A stretch of 8,754 nucleotides of DNA from JBECKQ01 sp040235375 (GCA_040235375.1 JBECKQ010000241.1:1-8754), one strand, 5' to 3'; counted from the first letter of the stretch, positions 1-6,280 are shown. The notes: generated by a model not told the origin, from the sequence alone. Numbers and translations: made by a program.

Positions 1-2
1 AC

Positions 3-75
<73 letters not shown>

Positions 76-99
76 TGGGCGGTCTTTGCCGCTGGTTGT

Positions 100-120
100 G
101 ACGCGGTATTAAACCGCATC
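100..120. repeat. imperfect palindrome over the tRNA promoter -10
   Basis: GACGCGGT (100-107) and ACCGCATC (113-120) are inverted copies matching at 7 of 8 positions, separated by the 5 bases ATTAA. The inner five bases of each arm pair perfectly. The centre of symmetry lies on the -10 hexamer of the tRNA-Ala promoter. It could be an operator, or a chance feature of GC-rich DNA. No protein is known to bind it from this sequence. Confidence 0.35.
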
Positions 121-136
121 ACCCCACAGGCGTCAA
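108..136 (-). promoter_or_regulatory. sigma70-type promoter of tRNA-Ala
   Basis: On the minus strand, TTGACG (131-136) is followed after exactly 17 bases by TTTAAT (108-113). Each hexamer matches the housekeeping consensus at 5 of 6 positions. Transcription would start near 101, about 25-30 bases before the tRNA 5' end. The stretch just after the -10 element is GC-rich (ACCGCG), a type of discriminator that in well-studied bacteria accompanies stringent control of stable RNA promoters. Applying that here is an inference. Confidence 0.68.
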
Positions 137-272
137 ACGTGCCGATACGGGATACGGTTGCCGCGAGGCAGGGTCGCCGGCTTGCCGATCCACGCGACGC
201 AGGCAGCGATGCATCGCAGCGGCGCTGGCCGCCAAGGTTGCACGTCCGGGAACCGCGGCGGACACTGAGGAC

Positions 273-1463
273 ATGCCAGCAACCAACGGCAGCCGACCGG
301 AGGAGGACGTGCTCGGGAGGCTATTTGCGCAGCGGTGCGAATTGCCGGCCAGCGGCGAGACGTTTGACGCCAAACGGCTCCCTGCGCACGGAGGGGTGTA
401 CGCGCTCACCGACGACGAGGGGCGGCTCATACAGACCATCGCGACGGAGTCGCTGCGACGGTCGGCCGGCACGCGACTGGCGCGGCAGCAGGAAGGTCGG
501 TCGCGACGGCGGGCCGATGTGCGGGCCGTGGCCCGATGGCTCTGGTGGCAGCCGACATGGTCGGCATTCGAGACATCGCTGCGGTATCTGAACGTGGCAC
601 GGCAACTTTTGGGCAGGGACTACCGCAAGGAGTTGGCGTTCGGTCCGGTATGGACTGCGTGGATCGATCCGGGAGCGGCGTTCCCTCGGTGGGTGGTGTC
701 GGCCGAGGCGTTCGGGCTGGAAGGAGTGGCCACCGGCCCGTTCGCGACGCGCAAGCACGCGGCGCGGTTCGTGGAGATGCTGGAGGACACTTTCGACCTG
801 TGCCGGTATCCGCACATCCTCGAGCAGGCGCCGCATGGGCAGGCGTGCGCGTACTTCGAGATGGGCAAGTGCCCGGCGCCGTGCGACGGGACGATCTCGA
901 TGGAGGAGTATCGCCAAGCCGTGCACGCATCGGTCGAGGCCGCGACGGGCGACTGGCGCGGGCACGTCGAACGGCTGGAAAGCGAGATGAAGTCGTCGGC
1001 GGGTCGGCTCGACTTTGAAGCCGCGCAACGACTCAGGGACAAGGCCGAGACGATCGCGAAAGCGAACGAGCTGGAAGGACGACTGGCGCGCCGGCCGGAC
1101 GAACTGCGCGTGCTCATCGTGCAGCGGGCGTCGCGCGGGTCGACGGTCAAGCCGTACTTTCTCTCCGGCGGCACTATTAAGGAGGGTGAAGAAGTGCGCG
1201 CCGCGACGATCGATCGAGTGGCGGCGGACTGGGCACAGTTCAAGAAGCCGTCCGATAATGGAATTGAATCCGAAGCGCGCTATCGGACCGAATGCCTGTG
1301 GCTGGTCAGTCACTTCCTTATCAAGAACGGCCCCGGCGTATTTCTGCAAGGCGAAGACGCGCGCCGTCCGGCAACGATCGAGCTGAACGTGCGGGCGAGG
1401 TTTGTGCGACCGCGTCGCCGGCAATCGCCCCCAATCGACGCGGAGACTGTTGACCCACCCTGA
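273..1463 (+). CDS. UvrC-like protein with Fe-S cysteines and UVR motif, nuclease domains degenerate or absent
   Basis: The 396-residue product aligns by eye with the N-terminal two thirds of UvrC, the incision subunit of nucleotide excision repair. Residues 40-64 (GGVYALTDDEGRL...) match the start of a GIY-YIG nuclease domain. However, the second half of the motif, normally Tyr-Val-Gly-Lys, reads Ile-Gln-Thr-Ile, so this nuclease is probably inactive. Residues 155-177 (GPFATRKHA...) match the UvrC segment leading to the Fe-S site. Cys177, Cys192, Cys200 and Cys204 have spacing C-x14-C-x7-C-x3-C. The last two intervals equal those of the UvrC 4Fe-4S cluster. Residues 235-270 form a UVR motif (LDFEAAQRLRDKAE), which in UvrC contacts UvrB. 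The C-terminal RNase H-like endonuclease and helix-hairpin-helix regions are absent; full UvrC is about 600 residues. The ATG at 273 is chosen because the in-frame GTG at 309 has its GGAGG only 2 bases away. A structural or regulatory role around UvrB is possible but unproven. Confidence 0.85.
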   Translation: MPATNGSRPEEDVLGRLFAQRCELPASGETFDAKRLPAHGGVYALTDDEGRLIQTIATESLRRSAGTRLARQQEGRSRRRADVRAVARWLWWQPTWSAFETSLRYLNVARQLLGRDYRKELAFGPVWTAWIDPGAAFPRWVVSAEAFGLEGVATGPFATRKHAARFVEMLEDTFDLCRYPHILEQAPHGQACAYFEMGKCPAPCDGTISMEEYRQAVHASVEAATGDWRGHVERLESEMKSSAGRLDFEAAQRLRDKAETIAKANELEGRLARRPDELRVLIVQRASRGSTVKPYFLSGGTIKEGEEVRAATIDRVAADWAQFKKPSDNGIESEARYRTECLWLVSHFLIKNGPGVFLQGEDARRPATIELNVRARFVRPRRRQSPPIDAETVDPP

Positions 1464-1477
1464 CAAATTCCTAGAAT
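1450..1477 (+). promoter_or_regulatory. sigma70-type promoter upstream of the xerD-like gene
   Basis: TTGACC (1450-1455) and TAGAAT (1472-1477) are separated by 16 bases, and each matches the consensus at 5 of 6 positions. The -35 element overlaps the last codons of the UvrC-like gene. Transcription would start near 1484. This suggests the recombinase can be transcribed independently of the upstream gene, leaving a leader of about 105 bases to the preferred ATG at 1590. Confidence 0.5.
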
Positions 1478-1589
1478 AGAACTCATCGGCCGGCGCGCGG
1501 CGGAGAGGCAATCCGCGGCGCGATGTGCCATGTTGTGTCACTGTTTTATCGCTGAATTCAGCGCCGTTCTTGCACGCGGCGACGACACG

Positions 1590-2519
1590 ATGATTGTGGA
1601 TCAACAGGCGACAATCGAGCCGAAGAAACCACCAGTACCGCCGGTCGTGAAGCGGTTTCTCGACTACCTGTTCGTCGAGTGCGGGCTGGCCGGCAACACG
1701 GTGGACGCGTACAAGCGTGACCTTTGCCGGTTCTGGAACACGGTGAAGGACCTCGGCGTCGATCTGGAGGAGATCGGCATCGACGTCGTGCAGCATCACC
1801 TCGTGCTGCTCCGCGGTGACGGGCTGAACGTCTCGTCCATCGCCCGGCACCTGGCGGCCATTAAGATGTTCCTGCGCTACCTGCACAGCAACCGGCTGAT
1901 GCCGCGGGACGTGGCGTCCCTGATCGAGTCGCCGAAGAAGTGGCGGAACCTGCCCGGCACGCTCCATTACAAGGAAGTCGACGCCCTGCTCGAGATGGCC
2001 GACGAAGGCGCCGAGCACTACCTGCGTGACAAGGCGATCCTCGAGATGCTGTACGCGACGGGCATGCGCGTCACCGAACTCGTCGACCTGACGCTCGACC
2101 GCGTGAACTTCGATGTGGGCTACGTGCGGGTGATCGGCAAGGGCCGCAAGGAGCGCATCATTCCTGTGGGGTCAACGGCGCTCGATGCCCTGCGGCGGTA
2201 TCTTCGCCTTCAGCGGCCGCAGTTGGCCAACGACCGTAGCGGCTCGTCGATATTCCTGTCGCGGACCGGCCGGGCGATCGACCGATCGACCGTGTGGCGG
2301 ATCGTGCAGAAGTGGGCGCACACCGCCGGGTTGAAGAAGCAGATATCGCCGCACACGCTGCGGCATTGCTTCGCGACGCACATGCTCCAAGGCGGAGCGG
2401 ACCTGCGGATCGTCCAGGAGCTGCTCGGCCACGCGGACGTGGCGACCACGCAAATCTACACGCACGTCGACGACTCCCGGCTGAAAAGCGTGCACCGCAA
2501 GTTTCATCCGCGACAGTGA
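1590..2519 (+). CDS. xerD: XerD-type tyrosine recombinase
   Basis: This is a site-specific recombinase of the XerC/XerD family. Family members resolve chromosome dimers at dif sites before cell division by forming a phosphotyrosine intermediate. With the ATG at 1590 the protein has 309 residues, close to the usual 295-310. The N-terminal SAM-like core-binding domain spans about residues 15-105 (VKRFLDYLFVECGLAGNTVDAY). The catalytic domain follows, with Arg160 (ATGMR), Lys184 (IGKGRKER), His255 and Arg258 (HTLRH), His281 (LLGHADV) and nucleophile Tyr290 (TTQIYTHV), so the active site is complete. The C-terminal end His-Pro-Arg, preceded by LKSVHRKF, is closer to XerD than XerC. An in-frame ATG at 1530 would add 20 residues unlike the family, and neither start has a clear ribosome binding site. 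The small size, lack of an arm-binding domain and housekeeping-type sequence argue against a phage integrase. A XerC role, or a single-recombinase system, cannot be excluded. Confidence 0.93.
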   Translation: MIVDQQATIEPKKPPVPPVVKRFLDYLFVECGLAGNTVDAYKRDLCRFWNTVKDLGVDLEEIGIDVVQHHLVLLRGDGLNVSSIARHLAAIKMFLRYLHSNRLMPRDVASLIESPKKWRNLPGTLHYKEVDALLEMADEGAEHYLRDKAILEMLYATGMRVTELVDLTLDRVNFDVGYVRVIGKGRKERIIPVGSTALDALRRYLRLQRPQLANDRSGSSIFLSRTGRAIDRSTVWRIVQKWAHTAGLKKQISPHTLRHCFATHMLQGGADLRIVQELLGHADVATTQIYTHVDDSRLKSVHRKFHPRQ

Positions 2520-2546
2520 CACGCCGGGCACGTTATGATGGCGTGT
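2519..2546. repeat. inverted repeat just after the xerD stop, spanning a TATGAT box
   Basis: ACACGCC (2519-2525) and GGCGTGT (2540-2546) are perfect 7-base inverted copies with a 14-base spacer. The spacer contains TATGAT (2534-2539), a 5-of-6 match to a -10 hexamer, with GCGACA (2510-2515, 4 of 6) 18 bases upstream. The element also covers both candidate ATG codons (2535, 2538) of the next gene. It could be an operator or promoter, or an mRNA hairpin presenting the start codons in its loop. No T tract follows, so a factor-independent terminator is unlikely. Chance occurrence is possible in GC-rich DNA. Confidence 0.3.
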
Positions 2547-3257
2547 GGCGGCCGGTCGCGGGCCTGTGCCGTTTGGCAAGGAAGCCGCGGCGGCGATCGG
2601 CCTCGTAAACCCTCCGGAGCGCGCGCGATTCCTTCTGATACAGCTTTCATCCGGCACGTGTCGGGGTTGCTCTTTCGCAACTCGACGCGGCTCGACTCCG
2701 GCAGACTGATTAACCTGTTCGCGGAGACGATGCGCGACTGGCCGATCGGCAGGCTGGTTGTCTGGGTTCGCTACACGCGCCAGGCGCCGTTCTCCGGCAC
2801 GTGCTACGATTCGCAGGGGCGGATTTTCGTCAACGTCGGCCGCGGCGTGCAGTACCCCTACGACCTGCCGACGCACGTCGCCAGAACGGTGACAACCTCG
2901 CAGTACTGGATCAAGCCGATCCACACATTGCGCGTCGCTGACGCATACCAGTTGGCGCTGTTCGTGTACCTGCACGAGTGCTACCACTGGCTCATCCGGC
3001 GGGCGAAGCGGAACCGCCGGCAGAAGGAATCGATGTGCGACCGTTTCGCGGTTCGCACGCTGGTTGATCGCTTCGGGTGCGCGGTTCGCGACGAGAGCGG
3101 CCGCGACGTAGAGCGCGAGTCGTGGGACTTTCAGAATCTCGAACGGTTCGTGGCGGGCGCGAAGGGATCAGCCCGACCGGCGGTGAAGCGAGCCCGGCCG
3201 GCGGCGTCGATCGCCCCGGCAAGCGACGGTAATCAGTTCCTGCTCTTCGAATCGTGA
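2535..3257 (+). CDS. unrecognised zincin-like (HExxH) protein with C-terminal clamp-like peptide
   Basis: I do not recognise a named family. The conserved-looking core runs from about residue 40 to 182. His147-Glu148-Cys-Tyr-His151 is a HExxH zinc-metallopeptidase motif at the end of a hydrophobic helix (YQLALFVYL). Fourteen residues after His151, Glu165-Ser-Met-Cys-Asp169-Arg-Phe-Ala resembles the ExxAN/D-x-FA element that supplies the third zinc ligand in ImmA/IrrE-type and related gluzincins. Protease activity is inferred from this only. Residues 210-232 are rich in Ala, Pro, Arg and Ser and look disordered. The protein ends Gln234-Phe-Leu-Leu-Phe238-Glu-Ser, a fit to the QxxLF sliding-clamp-binding pattern. 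There is no signal peptide, so it is probably cytoplasmic. The start is uncertain: ATG 2535 or 2538 adds about 40 Arg/Gly-rich residues, while GTG at 2658 would begin near the recognisable core (about 200 residues). It follows xerD by 15 bases and converges on the NPCBM gene with a 25-base overlap. Confidence 0.78.
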   Translation: MMACGGRSRACAVWQGSRGGDRPRKPSGARAIPSDTAFIRHVSGLLFRNSTRLDSGRLINLFAETMRDWPIGRLVVWVRYTRQAPFSGTCYDSQGRIFVNVGRGVQYPYDLPTHVARTVTTSQYWIKPIHTLRVADAYQLALFVYLHECYHWLIRRAKRNRRQKESMCDRFAVRTLVDRFGCAVRDESGRDVERESWDFQNLERFVAGAKGSARPAVKRARPAASIAPASDGNQFLLFES

Positions 3258-4594
3258 AGCGCAGTCCGCTCGGATGCAGGTTTCAGTACGATCGCGGGGC
3301 GAATCCAGTCGAAGCGGTCCTGCACGGCGGCATTGCGGCCGAAGTCGACGACGAGTTCCAGCCGGCGGGCCCCCGCGACGTCGATGCGGACGGGCTGGCT
3401 CAGTCCGTCACGGGACGTGACCGAGACCGCGCGGTAGCGCTGCTGGTCATCGACGCGGATGAGCACCTCCACATCCGCGAATCGGCCGGCGGAATCATCC
3501 AGTCCGTAGCGAGCGACGAACTCGGCGGCGTTGGCTGGCAGGTCGTAGACAAGTACCGCCCGGCTGTGCACGCCGATGCCGTGCTTGAAGGTGGTGGGGC
3601 CGACGCGCAGCGGGCCGCCAAGCACGTTGCGACCTGTGTTGTAGTCCCAACGGATGGTTGACGCCGGCGTCTGCTCGTAGTCTGCCGGCTCGATTTCGTC
3701 GAGCCAGCGCCAACGACCGCCGCGAATGTCGATTTGCTTAACGACGGCGAGCGGCATCGCCAGACGACTCCCCTCGTAGACACCCGCCAGCGTGGGGCCA
3801 CGATCGCCGTTTGGAGCAGAGTCTTCGAGCGCGAGCGATTCCGTCGTGATCCGACTGCCGTCGCTGAGTTCGACAACTGCGCGGATGCCCGGCGACGACG
3901 ACGCGGGCTCGGCCTGCAAGTACGCCGCAGAGATCAGATTGAACGGAACATCGCGCTGTTCGCCCTCGATCTCAACATTGACGCCGGTCGCGTCGATGCC
4001 GGCCACCCATCCCTCCAGGAAATCGCCGTTAGCCAGCACAATGACATCGTGGTTGGCGCTGTCCGCCAGCCGGAGGCCGCCGTCTGTCTCCACCAGGCTT
4101 GAATCCGCAGGCAGTTCCGGCAGATGGCCGGTCAAGTCGAAACAGATGGACGTGACGCGTTCCAGCGGAACCGCAGCCTGGCCGAACAACGGCGAGGCCA
4201 GATGTACCTGCTGGCCGGCCGAGCCGAGCGCGGGAGATGCGGCGCGGCCATCATTGGCGTCGATCAGAGTTCCGTGCAGCACATTGCCCCCGGCCAGTTT
4301 GATTTCGACACTGCCTTTGTCAGACTCAGTCGGTCGTGGCGTGAGCGTCGCGCAGATGACGTCTTCGGTGGCGATCGTTCGGCGTGCGCCGTCGCCCGAT
4401 GCGATTACGAATCCGCGGGCAAGATCGAACGAAACGGGCGCCCCAGCAACGTGCTCGCCGGAGACGGTTTGAACGTGTATGCACGGTGCATCAGCATCCT
4501 GGGGAGCGCCGATGACGTCGGCCCGACAGAAGCCGAAACCCGTCACCGCCGCGAAGCAGCATACGACCACCGATTTGACAGAAAGCCTCGTCAT
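3233..4594 (-). CDS. exported protein with four beta-rich repeats and a C-terminal NPCBM domain
   Basis: The 453-residue product begins with a signal peptide (basic MTRLSVK, then a hydrophobic core VVVCCFAAVTGFGF, with cleavage near residue 25). No lipobox is visible. Residues about 297-436 form an NPCBM (novel putative carbohydrate-binding module) domain, recognised from LDEIEP, the GGPLRVG and FKHGIGVHS segments, VYDLP, and the closing DFGRNAAVQDRFDWIRPAIV. In known proteins this module accompanies glycoside hydrolases and is thought to bind galactosidic or complex glycans. No hydrolase domain is present here. Residues 40-291 contain four similar beta-rich units (about 40-84, 95-152, 182-226, 238-291), each ending in a hydrophobic strand such as PLERVTSICF or PLAVVKQIDI. 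It is the last gene of the minus-strand operon: its ATG overlaps the stop of the preceding gene in an ATGA. No Shine-Dalgarno is present, so it is probably made by coupled reinitiation. A role in surface glycan binding or adhesion is a guess. Confidence 0.9.
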   Translation of the reverse strand: MTRLSVKSVVVCCFAAVTGFGFCRADVIGAPQDADAPCIHVQTVSGEHVAGAPVSFDLARGFVIASGDGARRTIATEDVICATLTPRPTESDKGSVEIKLAGGNVLHGTLIDANDGRAASPALGSAGQQVHLASPLFGQAAVPLERVTSICFDLTGHLPELPADSSLVETDGGLRLADSANHDVIVLANGDFLEGWVAGIDATGVNVEIEGEQRDVPFNLISAAYLQAEPASSSPGIRAVVELSDGSRITTESLALEDSAPNGDRGPTLAGVYEGSRLAMPLAVVKQIDIRGGRWRWLDEIEPADYEQTPASTIRWDYNTGRNVLGGPLRVGPTTFKHGIGVHSRAVLVYDLPANAAEFVARYGLDDSAGRFADVEVLIRVDDQQRYRAVSVTSRDGLSQPVRIDVAGARRLELVVDFGRNAAVQDRFDWIRPAIVLKPASERTALHDSKSRN

Positions 4595-5643
4595 TTCTGG
4601 AATATCGGCAGCAGCCGGTTGGGCATCTCCAGGATGATCAGCGCCATGGCCGTGCCGTAGTCAGTTCCGGCCTGCCCTCGCCAGTAGCCTTCCGACGACT
4701 GCCGGGCGACGAGATCATCGCGAACGGCCGGCCACCACGTGGCCCAGCGATCGCCACCGGCGAAGAACATCGCCTGCGCCGCATAGTAGTGCCCATAAAA
4801 GTAATGGCCGACGGTGTGCTCCTGCGGCGGCCGGAACCGCTCGACGTACTCGAGGCCGCGTTCCACTTCCTCCGCGCCGTACGCTCCGGCGTATTGCAGC
4901 GCCGCTACGCCGGCCGCCGAGCGCGCGAACGCCGACCCGCCGGAGCTGAGCATGTAGCGGAAGCCCCCGTCGGTGTTCTGGCTTTTCTTCACATAGCTGA
5001 TGGCGTTGTCGATCACCGACTTCTCGACGTAGATTCCGGCGTTGCGGGCCGCGCGAAGTGCCATGATCTGGCAGATGGTCACCGAAATGTCGGCGTCGTT
5101 TCGCACGGGCTGGTATCGCCAGCCGCCCTCCTCGTTCTGTGTGGCGACGATGAGCTGCACGGCGCGGTGCAGCGTCTCGCGCATCTGTGGCCGATCTGTC
5201 ATCCCGTAGACCTCAGCCAGAAAGAGCGTGGCGAACGCGTGTCCGTACATCGGGCCGTGCGAAGTCTCCGCCGCGAGCAGGCCGCTCTCCGAGCGGTTTG
5301 CCAGGATGAAATCGATGCAGCCATCGACGACGTCAGCATAACGGCCGCGGCCAGGCGTGTTGCCGTCAGCGAGAAAGGCGAGTCCGGCCAGGCCGGTGAT
5401 GCCGACGTGCTTGCCGTACTGCGAGTCGCTCCCGAACGAGCCGTCATCCGCCTGCCGAGCCGCCAGCCACGCAAGCCCCCGCTCGATCGCGACCTTTGCC
5501 GACGGTGTGATCTCATCGGCGGTGGAAATCGACGGCGGCGGCTGGGCGACGGCGGTAGTGGTCGACGGCGCCGCCTGCACTGCCGCGCACATGCTGACGC
5601 TCGTAAGTGCGACCACGCAATGATGTACGATGCGGCGCAGCAC
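4591..5643 (-). CDS. exported prenyltransferase/squalene-cyclase-repeat protein
   Basis: The 350-residue protein starts with a signal peptide (MLRRIVHHCVVALTSVSMCAA, probable cleavage after AVQA at residue 24), followed by a Pro/Thr-rich linker to about residue 45. The rest has the alpha/alpha-toroid pattern of the prenyltransferase and squalene-cyclase repeat superfamily, with four QW-type turns at Gln64 (QADDGSFG), Gln169 (QNEEGGW), Gln222 (QNTDGGF) and Gln315 (QSSEGYW). At residues 183-187 the sequence DADIS sits where squalene-hopene cyclases carry the acidic DxDD motif. The last Asp is replaced by Ile, so terpene cyclase activity is unlikely. Together with its export this suggests a binding or scaffold role outside the cytoplasm. 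Similar proteins are typical of planctomycete genomes and are uncharacterised. The start is GTG, supported by an AGGA 8 bases upstream. It begins 1 base after the preceding stop and overlaps the NPCBM gene by 4 bases. Confidence 0.92.
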   Translation of the reverse strand: MLRRIVHHCVVALTSVSMCAAVQAAPSTTTAVAQPPPSISTADEITPSAKVAIERGLAWLAARQADDGSFGSDSQYGKHVGITGLAGLAFLADGNTPGRGRYADVVDGCIDFILANRSESGLLAAETSHGPMYGHAFATLFLAEVYGMTDRPQMRETLHRAVQLIVATQNEEGGWRYQPVRNDADISVTICQIMALRAARNAGIYVEKSVIDNAISYVKKSQNTDGGFRYMLSSGGSAFARSAAGVAALQYAGAYGAEEVERGLEYVERFRPPQEHTVGHYFYGHYYAAQAMFFAGGDRWATWWPAVRDDLVARQSSEGYWRGQAGTDYGTAMALIILEMPNRLLPIFQK

Positions 5644-5644
5644 G

Positions 5645-6280
5645 CTACGGTTCCTGTGACTCGGGCTGAGGCTCCGCCAGAGAACGGTAGTACTCCTCGA
5701 TCAGCGGCCGAAATTCCTCGAGCACCTGCTCGCGCAGGCCCTGGACGATCTCCTCACGATCGCGGGGCGGCAGATGACCCCAGCCGCGGCGCGTTTCCTC
5801 GAACGGCCCGGATCGGGAACGATCCGTCTGTTCAGACCGCGCCCCACCGCCCGATCCTTCGGCAGACTGCGGTCCGGCGTCATTTCCCTTATCCCGAGGC
5901 TGTTGCGGTTTCGGTTTTGGCATCCGCCTTTCATCGCCATCGACGACGTACTCGCTCCCGTTGCTGGACTGCGTCAGAGCGCGCTCGACCGCCTCGTCCA
6001 TGTCGCTGAGAATCTGCGCCTGAACGCGCTGCGTTTCGGCGCCGACGTCGAAATCGCTCCAGAGGCGTTCATGAGACTCGTCCATGAGCGACACGACACG
6101 TTTCATTACGTCGTTCGAGTCGTTCGGATCGGTGCCGTCGATCAGGCGTTTCGCCAGGTCTTCCCGTTGCTCGGCGCGCTCGGCCGTGTCGCGCGGTTGG
6201 GCGACGCTCGGGCGGGCGAGGGCGATGCCGAGCCCCACGAAAACGGCAAGCATGAATACGTGAGCGGCTCTAATCCGCAT
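5645..6280 (-). CDS. small exported or membrane-anchored helical protein with a WGHLPP motif
   Basis: The 211-residue product has an N-terminal hydrophobic segment (residues 7-22, preceded by MRIRAAH and followed by ARPSVAQP) that is either a cleaved signal peptide or a membrane anchor. Residues 30-105 are charged and predicted by eye to be helical. Residues 105-165 are polar, rich in Gly, Pro, Arg, Ser and Gln, and probably disordered. Residues 167-202 form a compact conserved-looking motif: WGHLPPRDREEIVQ, then an amphipathic helix, then EEYYRSLAE. I recall the same motif in short uncharacterised planctomycete proteins encoded beside DUF4175-like genes, but cannot verify this here. The start ATG overlaps the upstream stop by 11 bases and has GGGAG 9 bases away. 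The context suggests a partner of the DUF4175-like protein, exposed on the same side of the membrane. No enzymatic residues are evident. Confidence 0.88.
   Translation of the reverse strand: MRIRAAHVFMLAVFVGLGIALARPSVAQPRDTAERAEQREDLAKRLIDGTDPNDSNDVMKRVVSLMDESHERLWSDFDVGAETQRVQAQILSDMDEAVERALTQSSNGSEYVVDGDERRMPKPKPQQPRDKGNDAGPQSAEGSGGGARSEQTDRSRSGPFEETRRGWGHLPPRDREEIVQGLREQVLEEFRPLIEEYYRSLAEPQPESQEP
5652..5655 (-). promoter_or_regulatory. ribosome binding site supporting the GTG start at 5643
   Basis: AGGA on the minus strand lies 8 bases before the GTG at 5643-5641. It is inside the last codons of the preceding gene. It supports the non-ATG start, which in turn gives a complete signal peptide. 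Confidence 0.6.

Noticed and set aside
309..311. GTG preceded by GGAGG as the start of the UvrC-like gene
   Set aside because: The purine tract ends only about 2 bases before the GTG, too close for normal ribosome binding. The ATG at 273 is retained, although without a strong site of its own.
321..2018. 565-codon open frame on the minus strand, antisense to the UvrC-like and xerD genes
   Set aside because: It is Arg/His/Pro-rich with no recognisable domain and lies opposite two genes with clear family motifs. Long antisense frames are expected in GC-rich DNA.
2172..2987. 271-codon minus-strand open frame
   Set aside because: It lies opposite the catalytic half of the XerD-type recombinase and the core of the zincin-like gene, and carries no motif of its own.
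3245..3259. CTTC...GAAG hairpin as a bidirectional terminator between the convergent genes
   Set aside because: The stem is only 4 bp and lies inside coding sequence of the overlapping gene, with no T tract on either side.
4789..6009. 406-codon open frame on the plus strand
   Set aside because: It is antisense to the QW-repeat and WGHLPP genes, has low-complexity Arg/Ala composition and no domain. The opposite strand has signal peptides, ribosome binding sites and repeats.
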